A stretch of 64,000 nt of DNA. Origin: Promicromonospora thailandica. Lineage in GTDB: Bacteria > Actinomycetota > Actinomycetes > Actinomycetales > Cellulomonadaceae. The notes beneath the pieces are model-generated. The model saw only the letters and a program-made list of their open reading frames with translations, was not told the DNA's origin and made no database searches. The stretch spans positions 62,001-126,000 of the forward strand of contig NZ_JAMTCS010000012.1 of NCBI RefSeq assembly GCF_024171955.1, given 5' to 3'. Shown here one piece after another: positions 9,269 through 17,104 of the stretch. How positions within the stretch are numbered: the first letter of the stretch is position 1; each line of letters begins with the position of its first letter. A program made the position numbers and the translations under genes.

Positions 9269-10399
9269 TCACGCGCAGGTTCGGCCGTGGGCCCAGGGCT
9301 GGGGGCTGGTGCGCACCCGCTCGCCCGACGCCGCGGCGCGTCGCACCTCGAGCTGGAGGTACTGGTCCTGCGCCGCCTCGGCCACGGAGTACGGCGGCGT
9401 CGCGCCGTGCAGCACGTGGTCGGCCATGTCGGCGACGATGCGCGCGATCGACAGCTCGTCGTCCGGCAGGCGGGCCGGGCGGAAGGCGTTGCGGTACAGC
9501 CACTGCCCGTCGAGCGTGTAGCCGCGCAGGAACATCCCCTCGTGGCTGCCCGCCCCGCCCGCGGCCACCCGTTCCAGCACGGAGCGCCGCGGCTGCCCGT
9601 CCGCGCCGACGTACCGGACGACGTCGTCCCGCAGCTCGCCGCGCTCGCCGCGCACCAGCAGCGCTGGGGAACGCACCCAGGAGCGGTACTGGACGTCGTC
9701 GAACTCGTAGGTGCCGAGGCGGCCGCCGAGGTCGAGCCACGCGGTGGCGTGCACCGTGTCGACGAGGGCGAGGTCCTCCGGGTCGCCCGAGCGGCTCGGG
9801 CTCGGCAGCACGCGGCGCACGTCCCGGCGGGCCGTGATCTCGGCGTCCTCGAACGTGATGCCGAGGGCCCGGCGCAGCACGCTGAGCCCGTGGTAGTCGT
9901 GCGCGACGGCGACGTGCGCGTCCGTCACCGGGCCGAGCAGGCCGGACGCCGCGACCGCGAGCTGCGCCTCGACCAGCGGCTCCAGGTGGTACTGCTCGGC
10001 GACGTGCACGCACGCGCCGTCGTCCACGAGCCGCTGGAGCGCGGCCAGCTCCTCGACCGTGCCGGCCGCGGGCGTCTCCGTCAGCACGGGGACGCCCGCA
10101 GCGGCCAGGTCTCGGATCACGGGCTGGGCGGCGCCGGCCGGCAGCGTCAGCACCACGAGGTCGGGATGCCCGCCGTCGAGCAGCTCGGGCACCGAGGCGT
10201 AGGCCGGCGCCGGGAGGCCGGGCAGGCCCGCCGCCGGCAGCCCCCGGGCGGCGAGCTCCGCCCGGTCGGCCGCGTTGCGGGTGGCGACCCCCGCCACCTC
10301 GAAGCGGTCGGGCAGAGCATGCAGCACCCGCAGCACGGTGCGGGCGCGAAAGCCCGACCCGACGATCCCGACCCGTGCCCTGCGCTCCAGTGCGTCCAC
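9269..10399 (-). CDS. Gfo/Idh/MocA-family NAD(P)-dependent oxidoreductase
   Basis: 376 residues. An N-terminal Rossmann fold (RVGIVGSGFRARTVLRVL) is followed by a TETPAAGTVEE segment at the position of the usual EKP motif; here the catalytic Lys is replaced (ETPAA), which is odd for the family. The C-terminal half is the alpha/beta substrate domain. Family members act on sugars, inositols or other polyols. Starts at GTG 10399 and is 19 bp from ribM, which lies upstream on the same strand. A lost Lys may mean altered catalysis or a binding role. Confidence 0.8.
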   Translation of the reverse strand: MDALERRARVGIVGSGFRARTVLRVLHALPDRFEVAGVATRNAADRAELAARGLPAAGLPGLPAPAYASVPELLDGGHPDLVVLTLPAGAAQPVIRDLAAAGVPVLTETPAAGTVEELAALQRLVDDGACVHVAEQYHLEPLVEAQLAVAASGLLGPVTDAHVAVAHDYHGLSVLRRALGITFEDAEITARRDVRRVLPSPSRSGDPEDLALVDTVHATAWLDLGGRLGTYEFDDVQYRSWVRSPALLVRGERGELRDDVVRYVGADGQPRRSVLERVAAGGAGSHEGMFLRGYTLDGQWLYRNAFRPARLPDDELSIARIVADMADHVLHGATPPYSVAEAAQDQYLQLEVRRAAASGERVRTSPQPWAHGRTCA

Positions 10400-10418
10400 G
10401 AGCGCCGACGCTACGCGA

Positions 10419-11105
10419 TCACGCCGTGGCCGGGCTCACCCGTCCGGCCGCGACGGCCTCGCGGCGGCTGATGCGCCACCACGTGACGAAGCCGACCAGC
10501 GTAAACGCCCCGTAGATGACGTACATCAGCGCGGTCGCCCAGTACCCGGCGGAGAACAGGAGCGGCACGCCCACCAGGTCGACGGCCACCCAGATCAGCC
10601 AGAACTCGACCCAGCCCTTGGCCATGCCGTAGGTGGCGAGCACGGAGCCCACGAAGATCCAGGCGTCGGCCCAGACCGGCTCGTAGGAGCCCAGCGCCCG
10701 GAAGAGCGGGGTGAGCAGCAGCGTGCCGGCGAGCATGCCGGTCACCAGGCCCACCCGGGCACGCCACGAGGCCCAGACCGGGTGCACGGCGACGGTGCCG
10801 ACGCCGCCGACGCGCTGGGTCTGCCGCCAGCGGTACCAGCCGTAGACGGAGACCGCGATGAACATGATCTGCCGGGCGGCCTGGCCCAGCATGTCGGCCC
10901 GGCCGGTCTCGCCGAACCAGGAGCCCATGAACACGGTGAACAGCACGATGTTGCCGACGATGCCCACCGGCCAGGCCCACACCTTGCGACGGAGCCCGCC
11001 GAGCGCCGAGGCCAGGCCGAACAGGTTGCCGACGACCTCACGCCAGTAGATCTGCTGGTCGCCGACCAGGAACGTCGCGTCGTAGGCGGCGCGGAACCAG
11101 TCCAT
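10419..11105 (-). CDS. ribM: PnuC-family riboflavin transporter (RibM/PnuX)
   Basis: 228 residues with six to seven hydrophobic helices. The N-terminal EVVGNLFGLASALGGLRRKVWAWPVGIVGN segment (given here in two parts: EVVGNLFGLASALGG and RRKVWAWPVGIVGN) and the later YGWYRW and WAD motifs identify the PnuC fold. In most bacteria PnuC imports nicotinamide riboside, but actinobacterial members under an FMN riboswitch (RibM/PnuX) move riboflavin by facilitated diffusion. Exactly such a riboswitch lies upstream here, which is the main reason for the riboflavin call. ATG 11105 follows GGAGGG at about 11115. No rib biosynthesis gene is adjacent. Confidence 0.88.
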   Translation of the reverse strand: MDWFRAAYDATFLVGDQQIYWREVVGNLFGLASALGGLRRKVWAWPVGIVGNIVLFTVFMGSWFGETGRADMLGQAARQIMFIAVSVYGWYRWRQTQRVGGVGTVAVHPVWASWRARVGLVTGMLAGTLLLTPLFRALGSYEPVWADAWIFVGSVLATYGMAKGWVEFWLIWVAVDLVGVPLLFSAGYWATALMYVIYGAFTLVGFVTWWRISRREAVAAGRVSPATA

Positions 11106-11203
11106 CTCTCATCCCTCCGAAGTCCGCACACGGGGACTCCGGGGTGAGGTCGGCGCGCCACGACGGCGCCGACGACGGCACGCGGCCGATCCCGGCGCGC
11201 GCC

Positions 11204-11339
11204 GCACGTGCTTCCTCCCATCCGGACTTTCACCGTCGGTCCTGGAGTTCCACCAGGTCAACCAGGTTCCTCTGCCGAGGAGACCCGGGTCGCGGACTGT
11301 CACCGCCGGCTCGGAATTTCACCGACCCCGGAGCACGTG
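11204..11339 (-). ncRNA. FMN riboswitch (RFN element)
   Basis: On the minus strand the conserved RFN core is plain: GGGGTCGGTGAAATTCCGA near the 5' end, GGCGGTGACAGTCCGCGACCC, then GACCGACGGTGAAAGTCC and GGATGGGAGGAAGCACG at the 3' end. The outer P1 helix is formed by CACGTGCT at both ends. Between the aptamer and ribM a hairpin CCGGAGTCC/GGACTTCGG runs up to the Shine-Dalgarno GGAGGG, so FMN binding probably hides the ribosome site and shuts off translation of the transporter. No U-run terminator is seen, favouring translational control. Confidence 0.95.
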
Positions 11340-11409
11340 TGCAACTGCTGCTGCACGATGTCTAGCGGAACACAAAATGCCACGGCCGCATTCCCGGCCC
11401 GGCCGGTCC

Positions 11410-12159
11410 CTAGACCAGGGCGTCGCGCACGGCGCGGGCGACCTCGTCGGGCCCGGCCTTGCCGTCGACCACGGTGACGACCACGCGCCGCGCGACGGGG
11501 GCCGGCTCGCCCGGCAGCGGGCTGCTCGAGCTGCCCAGCACGGCCGCCCGCCGCAGGTCGGCGAACGCCTCCTCCAGCTCGGGCCGCAGGTCGAGCGACG
11601 GCGTGCGCAGCCAGCGCCGCAGGATCGCGTTGTGCACGGCGACCACGGACGCCGCGAACGCTATCGACGCCGTGGACGTCGAGCGCTCCGGCGGCAGGGT
11701 GTCGCGCAGGTAGTGCGTGAACGCCCGCTCGTAGCGGTGCGTCGTGATGAGCTCGCGGTCGCGCAGCGCCGGCACCTGCTGCAGCAGCGCGTACCGGGCG
11801 AGCGACGTCTCGCGCTGGCCCACGTGGTGGTCGAACACCATGCGCGCGGCCCGGCACACCTCGAGGTACGGGTCGACGTCGGGGTCCCAGGCGCGGCCCA
11901 GGTCGTGCCCCGCCTCCTCGCTCGCGCGGGCGTCGGGGCGGGTGGCGGCCAGCATGACCACCACCTCCTCGAGCAGCAGCTCGTGGTCGGCGAAGACCAC
12001 GTCCTCCTTGGAGCGGAAACGGCGGAAGAAGGTGGCGCGGCTGACCTTCGCGGCGTCGGCGATCTCCTCGACGGTGGTCCCCTCGTACCCCTGCCGAGTG
12101 AACAGGTCCACCGCAGCGTCGACAGCCTGAGCGTGCGTGTGGGTACGGACGGCGGTCAT
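11410..12159 (-). CDS. TetR-family transcriptional regulator
   Basis: 249 residues from ATG 12159. The N-terminal helix-turn-helix reads AVDLFTRQGYEGTTVEEIADAAKVSRATFFRRFRSKEDVVFADHE across residues about 16-60 (longest stretch quoted in family-typical parts: GYEGTTVEEIADAA, VSRATFFRRF). The C-terminal ligand domain is alpha-helical without a recognisable signature. An upstream in-frame start would add a basic low-complexity stretch, so the shorter form is preferred. It stands between the ribM leader and a small membrane protein gene; no clear target operator was seen. Confidence 0.88.
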   Translation of the reverse strand: MTAVRTHTHAQAVDAAVDLFTRQGYEGTTVEEIADAAKVSRATFFRRFRSKEDVVFADHELLLEEVVVMLAATRPDARASEEAGHDLGRAWDPDVDPYLEVCRAARMVFDHHVGQRETSLARYALLQQVPALRDRELITTHRYERAFTHYLRDTLPPERSTSTASIAFAASVVAVHNAILRRWLRTPSLDLRPELEEAFADLRRAAVLGSSSSPLPGEPAPVARRVVVTVVDGKAGPDEVARAVRDALV

Positions 12160-12229
12160 GCCAGGCAGGCTACCGCGTGCCCCCCGGCCCCCGGGAAGAC
12201 TCCTTGAGCGAACCGTGACATCCACGATC

Positions 12230-12424
12230 CTAATTTTCCCGCGGCCCGATCCTGCCGGAGCGGAGTCTGCGCAGGTAGCGCACCTCGCGCACGGCCGTCA
12301 GAAGGCCGATCAACCCGGGCACCGCGGCCCACGGATGACCCAGGATCACCCCTACCAGGCACACCAGGAACACCGCCCCGCCGCCCACGACGGTGGCCAG
12401 GCTGCCCCAACGGATACCGGTCAC
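12230..12424 (-). CDS. Small two-helix membrane protein, unknown function
   Basis: 64 residues from a GTG start. Two hydrophobic segments (residues about 9-28 and 31-43) are followed by a strongly basic tail (VREVRYLRRLRSGRIGPREN). It is divergent from the DsbA-like gene, with only 24 bp between the start codons, so the two promoters would overlap. It may be a real actinobacterial small membrane protein, but no family was recognised. Confidence 0.5.
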   Translation of the reverse strand: MTGIRWGSLATVVGGGAVFLVCLVGVILGHPWAAVPGLIGLLTAVREVRYLRRLRSGRIGPREN

Positions 12425-12448
12425 GACGGTGAGCGTAGTCTGCAGGGC

Positions 12449-13066
12449 GTGACCGAGACCCCCGCCCGTCCCGTCGTGGACGTCTACGTCGACCCGATGT
12501 GCCCCTACGCCTGGATCACGTCACGATGGGCCCTCGAGGTGGCCCGCGTCCGCGACGTCCAGCTCGGCTTCCGGCTCATGAGCCTCTACCTGCTCAACAA
12601 GGACCGGGACATCGACGCCGACTACCGGGCGCGCATCGAGCGCTCCCGCGGCATCGGCCGCATCGCCGCGGCCGTCCAGACCGACCACGGACCCGAGGCC
12701 TTCGCCGCGTTCTACACCGCCGCGGGCACGCGCATCCACAACCAGCAGGACAAGGACTTCGACGCCGTGGCCGGCGCGGCGCTCGCCGAGGCCGGCCTGC
12801 CCGCCGCGCTCGCCGAGGCGGCCACGTCCGAGCGGTACGACGCGGCGCTCGCGGCCTCCCACGAGGCCGGCATGAAGCCCGTGGGCGACGACGTCGGCAC
12901 GCCCACCCTGCACGTCGACGGGGTCGCCTTCTTCGGCCCCGTGCTCACCCGCATCCCGCGGGGCGAGGAGGCGGGTGCGCTGTTCGACGCCGCCGTGGCG
13001 CTGGCGCGCTACCCGTACTTCTACGAGCTCAAGCGGTCGCGGACCACCACGCCCCAGTTCGACTAG
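12449..13066 (+). CDS. DsbA-like thioredoxin-fold protein, mycothiol-dependent nitroreductase (Rv2466c) family
   Basis: 205 residues. The opening VYVDPMCPYAWITSRWALEV and the ends VAFFGPVLTRIPRGEEAG and FYELKRSRTTTPQFD match the Mycobacterium tuberculosis Rv2466c family, which binds mycothiol and reduces nitro-aromatics. Rv2466c has a CPWC active site; here the motif is C18-P-Y-A21, so only the nucleophilic cysteine is kept. A monothiol mechanism with mycothiol is likely. GTG 12449 is selected because the fold begins immediately after it. The downstream F420/FMN-type oxidoreductase gene begins 13 bp after its stop, so the two are probably one operon. Confidence 0.85.
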   Translation: MTETPARPVVDVYVDPMCPYAWITSRWALEVARVRDVQLGFRLMSLYLLNKDRDIDADYRARIERSRGIGRIAAAVQTDHGPEAFAAFYTAAGTRIHNQQDKDFDAVAGAALAEAGLPAALAEAATSERYDAALAASHEAGMKPVGDDVGTPTLHVDGVAFFGPVLTRIPRGEEAGALFDAAVALARYPYFYELKRSRTTTPQFD

Positions 13067-13079
13067 CACCAGAGGAACC

Positions 13080-14006
13080 ATGACTCTCGACCTGCGCATC
13101 TTCATCGAGCCCCAGCAGGGCGCCACGTACGACGACCAGCTCGCCGTGGCCCAGGCCACCGAACGGCTGGGCTTCAGCGCGTTCTTCCGCTCCGACCACT
13201 ACCTCGCGATGGGCCGGGAGGGGCTGCCCGGCCCCACGGACTCGTGGCTCACGCTCGCCGGCATCGCGCGCGAGACCTCGACGGTGCGGCTCGGCACCCT
13301 CGTCTCCTCGGCCACGTTCCGCCTCCCCGGCGTGCTCGCCATCCAGGTGGCCCAGGTGGACCAGATGTCAGGCGGGCGCGTGGAGCTCGGGCTCGGCACC
13401 GGCTGGTACGCCGCCGAGCACGCGGCCTACGGCATCCCGTTCCCGGACAAGCGGTTCGGCATCCTCGAGGAGCAGCTCGCCGTCGTCACCGGCCTGTGGG
13501 GCACGCCCGTCGGCGAGACGTTCTCGTTCTCGGGCGAGCACTACCAGCTCGTCGACTCCCCGGCCCTGCCCAAGCCGGCGCAGCAGCACATCCCGCTGGT
13601 CGTCGGCGGCGGCGGGCCGCGGCGCACGCCCGCCCTCGCGGCGCGCTACGGCGACGAGTACAACCAGTCCTTCCCGGCCATCAGCGACATCGGCCCGCGG
13701 ATCAAGGTCATCGAGCAGGCGCTGGCCGACGCCGGGCGCGAGCCCGGGTCGATGGTCCAGTCGGTGGCGCTCGTCGCCGCCGTCGGGCAGGACGAGGCGG
13801 AGTTCACGCGCCGCGCCGCCGCGATCGGGCGCGAGCCCGGGGAGCTGCGCGAGCACGGCATCGCCGGCACCGTCGCCGAGGCCGTGGACCGGCTCAAGGC
13901 GCTGGAGGCCGAGGGCGTGCAGCGGGTCTACCTCCAGGTGCTCGACCTGGCCGACCTGGACCACCTCGACCTGTTCGCCCGTGAGGTGCGCGCGCAGCTC
14001 GGCTGA
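13080..14006 (+). CDS. Luciferase-like (LLM class) F420/FMN-dependent oxidoreductase
   Basis: 308 residues. Typical LLM (bacterial-luciferase-fold) motifs are seen: FRSDHYLAMGREG near residue 40, RLGTLVSSATFRLPG, GRVELGLGTGWYAAEH (about 100-115), PLVVGGGGPRRTPALAARYGD and IAGTVAEAVDRL. This layout is common in TIGR03560-like actinobacterial F420-dependent enzymes; whether it uses F420 or FMN is not decided by sequence. ATG 13080 has AGAGGAA before it. Being paired with a mycothiol-linked DsbA-like protein suggests a redox/detoxification role. Confidence 0.85.
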   Translation: MTLDLRIFIEPQQGATYDDQLAVAQATERLGFSAFFRSDHYLAMGREGLPGPTDSWLTLAGIARETSTVRLGTLVSSATFRLPGVLAIQVAQVDQMSGGRVELGLGTGWYAAEHAAYGIPFPDKRFGILEEQLAVVTGLWGTPVGETFSFSGEHYQLVDSPALPKPAQQHIPLVVGGGGPRRTPALAARYGDEYNQSFPAISDIGPRIKVIEQALADAGREPGSMVQSVALVAAVGQDEAEFTRRAAAIGREPGELREHGIAGTVAEAVDRLKALEAEGVQRVYLQVLDLADLDHLDLFAREVRAQLG

Positions 14007-14072
14007 CGCGTTCCGGTCATTCGGTGCGACCCGGTCGCGTGCCGCGCCGGGCCGGGCAAACCTTCCTAGGGT

Positions 14073-14100
14073 CGTCGTCGGGGCGCCTGCCCCGACGACG
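14073..14100 (+). terminator. Perfect 12-bp stem-loop between the LLM gene and the polyester hydrolase
   Basis: CGTCGTCGGGGC (14073-14084) pairs perfectly with GCCCCGACGACG (14089-14100) around a four-base loop. There is no U-run, so it may be a terminator of the operon upstream, a stabilising 5'-UTR hairpin of the hydrolase mRNA, or both. It lies four bases before the Shine-Dalgarno GGAGG of the hydrolase. Confidence 0.5.
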
Positions 14101-14113
14101 AACCGGAGGGCCC

Positions 14114-14977
14114 ATGCAGCGCTTGTCCCGAGCCGTGCGCGCCATGTCCGCGGCGGCGCTCCTCGCCGCCGGGACCCTCGCGGCGGGTCCCGCCGGTGCC
14201 GTCACGAACGACCACCGGCGCGGGCCCGACCCGACCGAGCAGAGCATCGAGGCGCCGCTCGGCCCGTTCGACGTCGAGACGTCCGTCGTGACCCGGGCCG
14301 ATGCCGAGGGCTTCGGTGGCGGCACGGTCTACTACCCCACGGACACGTCCGAGGGCAGGTTCGGCGCCGTCGCCGTCGCGCCCGGGTACCGCTCCTCGCA
14401 GGCCGCGATCGCCTGGCTCGGCCCGCGGCTGGCCTCCCAGGGCTTCGTCGTCATCACCATCGACACGCTGAGCACCGCGGACGCGCCCGCGCGGCGCGGC
14501 GACCAGCTGCGGGCGGCGCTCGCGCAGCTCCAGGACACCGCCGCGGCGGACAGCGTCGACCCGACGCGGCTCGCCGTGATGGGCCACTCGATGGGTGGCG
14601 GCGGCAGCCTGGAGGCCGCCAAGGACGACCCGGGTCTGCGGGCCGTGATCCCGCTGACGCCCTGGAACGCCGACAAGACCTTTCCCGAGGTCACCTCGCC
14701 CACGCTGATCATCGGCGCCGAGGACGACGTCATCGCGCCCGTGCGCCGGCACGCGGAGCGGTTCTACGAGACGCTCCCGGCCGACGGCGACCGGGCCTAC
14801 CTGGAGCTGCGCGACGCGAACCACTCGGCACCGACCGTGCCGGACACGACCGTCGCCCGGTACGGCATCGCGTGGCTCAAGCGCCACGTGGACGACGACG
14901 AGCGCTACGCCCGCTTCCTCTGCCCGCCGCCCGCGGCGGACGAGCGGATCAGCGAGTACCGCAGCAGCACCTGCTGA
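14114..14977 (+). CDS. Secreted polyester hydrolase, actinobacterial cutinase/PET-hydrolase (type I PETase-like) family
   Basis: 287 residues; signal peptide at about 1-29 (basic start, hydrophobic AALLAAG core, AGA cut site). The mature part matches Thermobifida-type cutinases throughout: GPDPTEQSIEA, GFGGGTVYYP, APGYRSSQAAIAWLG, FVVITIDTLST, GHSMGGGGSL, IPLTPWN, TLIIGAEDDVIAPV, AYLELRDANHSAP, and C-terminal cysteines in FLCPP and at the last residue. Catalytic triad by alignment: S159, D205, H237; aromatic clamp Y92 and W184; oxyanion Met160. It would hydrolyse cutin-like or synthetic polyesters outside the cell. The residue after the catalytic His is Ser, as in Ideonella PETase, where Thermobifida enzymes have Phe; the residue before the nucleophile is His, as in cutinases. 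Start chosen at ATG 14114 after GGAGG. Confidence 0.93.
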   Translation: MQRLSRAVRAMSAAALLAAGTLAAGPAGAVTNDHRRGPDPTEQSIEAPLGPFDVETSVVTRADAEGFGGGTVYYPTDTSEGRFGAVAVAPGYRSSQAAIAWLGPRLASQGFVVITIDTLSTADAPARRGDQLRAALAQLQDTAAADSVDPTRLAVMGHSMGGGGSLEAAKDDPGLRAVIPLTPWNADKTFPEVTSPTLIIGAEDDVIAPVRRHAERFYETLPADGDRAYLELRDANHSAPTVPDTTVARYGIAWLKRHVDDDERYARFLCPPPAADERISEYRSSTC

Positions 14978-15054
14978 CGGACCCTCCGGTCGGCCGGTCT
15001 TGACCTGCCGATAAGATCCGCGCGACACATCGCCTGCGAGATCGAGGACAGACC

Positions 15055-16344
15055 ATGCGACTCGGCTGGAAGCTGCACGGAGACGGCGCCCGCATCGCCC
15101 CCGGCGAGGTGGTGGCCCCGGACGAGCGGCTGAGCTGGCCGCGCACCATCGGCATCGGCCTGCAGCACGTGGTCGCGATGTTCGGCGCCACGTTCCTGGT
15201 GCCGGTGCTCACCGGGTTCGACCCGGCCACCACGCTCTTCTTCTCGGCGCTCGGCACCATCGCGTTCCTGCTGATCACCGGGAACAAGCTGCCCAGCTAC
15301 CTCGGGTCGAGCTTCGCGTTCATCGCGCCGATCACCGCGGCCACGGCGTCGGGCGGCCAGGCCGTGGCGCTCGGCGGCATCCTCGCGACGGGCGTGCTCC
15401 TGGCGCTCGTCGGCGTGGTGGTGCACGTCGCGGGGGCGCGGTGGATCCAGATCGTCATGCCGCCGGTGGTCACGGGCGTGATCGTGGCGCTCATCGGCCT
15501 CAACCTGGCGCCGGTGGCGTGGGGTGCGTGCGGCGAGGACGGCGCGTGCACCGGCTTCCAGGCCGCGCCGCTGACCGCGACGGTGACGCTCGCGTCGATC
15601 ATCCTGATCCAGGTGCTGTTCCGGGGCCTGGTCGGGCGGCTCGCGATCCTGCTCGGCGTGGTGATCGGGTACGTGTTCGCGAGCCTGCGCGGCGAGGTCG
15701 ACCTCGCCGCGGTGAACAAGGCCGCCTGGGTCGGGCTGCCGCACTTCACCGCCCCGGCGTTCGACCCGGGCGTGCTCGGCCTGTTCCTGCCCGTGGTCCT
15801 CGTGCTCGTCGCGGAGAACGTTGGCCACGTCAAGTCGGTGGCCGCGATGACGGGGCGGGACTACGACCACCTCACGGGCCGCGCGCTCCTGGCCGACGGC
15901 CTCGCGACCACCCTGGCGGGCGTCGGCGGCGGTTCCGGCACGACGACGTACGCGGAGAACATCGGCGTCATGGCCGCCTCCCGCGTGTACTCCACGGCGG
16001 CGTACTGGGTGGCGGCGGTCGGCGCGCTGGTGCTCAGCCTCTCGCCGAAGTTCGGCGCGCTGATCAACTCCGTGCCGCAGGGCGTGCTCGGCGGTGTCAC
16101 CACCATGCTCTACGGGATGATCGGCATCCTCGGCGCGCGCATCTGGGTCCAGGCGCGGGTCGACTTCTCCGACCCGGTGAACCTCACGACGGCGGCCGTC
16201 CCGCTGATCATCGGGATCGCGAACTTCACGTGGGCGGCCGGCGACCTCCAGTTCGGGGGCATCGCGCTCGGCACCGCGGCGGCCCTGGTCATCTACCACG
16301 TCATGCGTGTCGTCGGCCGCTGGCGCGGCACCGTCCAGGGCTGA
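15055..16344 (+). CDS. NCS2-family uracil/xanthine permease
   Basis: 429 residues with about 12-14 hydrophobic helices. NCS2 signatures are present: LQHVVAMFGATFLVP at the start, GNKLPSYLGSSFAFI, the TM8 Glu in VLVLVAENVGHVKSV, the TM10 motif GVGGGSGTTTYAENIGVMA, and PQGVLGG. The Glu and the SGTTTYAENIG segment bind the base in UraA. The gene is most like uracil permeases (UraA/PyrP group). ATG 15055. It is alone; no pyrimidine salvage gene and no PyrR attenuator were seen next to it. Confidence 0.88.
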   Translation: MRLGWKLHGDGARIAPGEVVAPDERLSWPRTIGIGLQHVVAMFGATFLVPVLTGFDPATTLFFSALGTIAFLLITGNKLPSYLGSSFAFIAPITAATASGGQAVALGGILATGVLLALVGVVVHVAGARWIQIVMPPVVTGVIVALIGLNLAPVAWGACGEDGACTGFQAAPLTATVTLASIILIQVLFRGLVGRLAILLGVVIGYVFASLRGEVDLAAVNKAAWVGLPHFTAPAFDPGVLGLFLPVVLVLVAENVGHVKSVAAMTGRDYDHLTGRALLADGLATTLAGVGGGSGTTTYAENIGVMAASRVYSTAAYWVAAVGALVLSLSPKFGALINSVPQGVLGGVTTMLYGMIGILGARIWVQARVDFSDPVNLTTAAVPLIIGIANFTWAAGDLQFGGIALGTAAALVIYHVMRVVGRWRGTVQG

Positions 16345-16351
16345 ACGCGGA

Positions 16352-16385
16352 CCGGCCGGCCGCGCGAGCTCGCGTGACCGGCCGG
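16352..16385. terminator. Nested palindromic stem-loop between convergent genes
   Basis: CCGGCCGG (16352-16359) pairs with an identical palindrome at 16378-16385, and inside it CGCGAGCTCGCG (16363-16374) is a 12-bp palindrome. It lies between the stop codons of the permease and the secreted-protein gene, so it can act as a two-way terminator. No U-run. Confidence 0.6.
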
Positions 16386-16401
16386 CAGGACCCTCAGCAG
16401 G

Positions 16402-16962
16402 TCACGGGCACCAGGTACGGGCCGACGGCGAGTACCGCGTGACCGTCGTGCGCTGCGTACCGTCCGCCAGCTTGTAGCGGATGGTCGCGGCGGCGCGCAG
16501 CGGCAGCGTCTGCCCCGCGCCCGAGCACGTCATCCAGTTGGTGTGGTAGGCGCGGTCGCGGTAGTCGAACCACCCGTCGGCGTCCGTCTTCCACGTGCCG
16601 CGCAGCTGCTGCCACTTGCCGTCCGCGTAGGCCTGGATCCGCAGGTCGACGGCCAGGACGCTGTAGTTCTTGCCGCCCTCCATGTCCGTGACCATCGCCT
16701 CGCCGAAGAAGCGCGGGCCGTCCTTGTACAGGTACATGCAGCTGCGCACCTGCGCGGGCTGGCCGACGCCCGGCTTGCAGGCCCGGTAGTACACCTCCGC
16801 GTTCGGCGCCGCGCCGGTGGACGCCAGGCGCGGGGAGGAGGACGCCGGGACGGCCGTGAGCTCGGCGGAGTCGTCGGCCTGGGCCGGGGCGACCGCCGCG
16901 AGGGCGGTGGCGATCCCGAGGGCGGCCACGGCGGCAGCGACCCGGTGGAGCCTTCTCATCAT
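16402..16962 (-). CDS. Secreted protein of unknown function
   Basis: 186 residues with a classical signal peptide (MMRRLHRVAAAVAALGIATALAAVAPAQA, quoted as MMRRLHR then an Ala-rich core ending APAQA). The mature region has four or more cysteines (YRACKPG, RSCMYLY, MTCSGAG, TWCP) that could form two disulfides, and several aromatic residues (YYRAC, WFDYRDRAYHTNW). No known domain was recognised. ATG 16962 is preceded by AGGAGA on the minus strand. Faces away from the TetR-ABC operon. Confidence 0.75.
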   Translation of the reverse strand: MMRRLHRVAAAVAALGIATALAAVAPAQADDSAELTAVPASSSPRLASTGAAPNAEVYYRACKPGVGQPAQVRSCMYLYKDGPRFFGEAMVTDMEGGKNYSVLAVDLRIQAYADGKWQQLRGTWKTDADGWFDYRDRAYHTNWMTCSGAGQTLPLRAAATIRYKLADGTQRTTVTRYSPSARTWCP

Positions 16963-17068
16963 TGGTTCTCCTGTCTGGGGCGAGATGTCTCGTCCCGGAT
17001 TATTTCGGTACCGCGGAGCGGTTCGACACCTAAATCCCGGTATTACCGGGTGAATTGTGGTTTTTTCG

Positions 17069-17104
17069 CTGAACACGTGTGTAGTCTGCTGAACATGCGT
17101 TCAG
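17069..17104. promoter_or_regulatory. Candidate TetR autoregulatory operator over the start codon
   Basis: CTGAAC-ATGC-GTTCAG (17089-17104) is a perfect dyad whose centre contains the start codon of the TetR gene (17095). A second CTGAAC half-site lies 20 bp upstream (17069-17074). A -10-like TAGTCT (17082-17087) ends 7 bp before the ATG, which implies a leaderless mRNA with transcription beginning at or next to the ATG. A repressor bound here would block its own operon. Confidence 0.55.
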
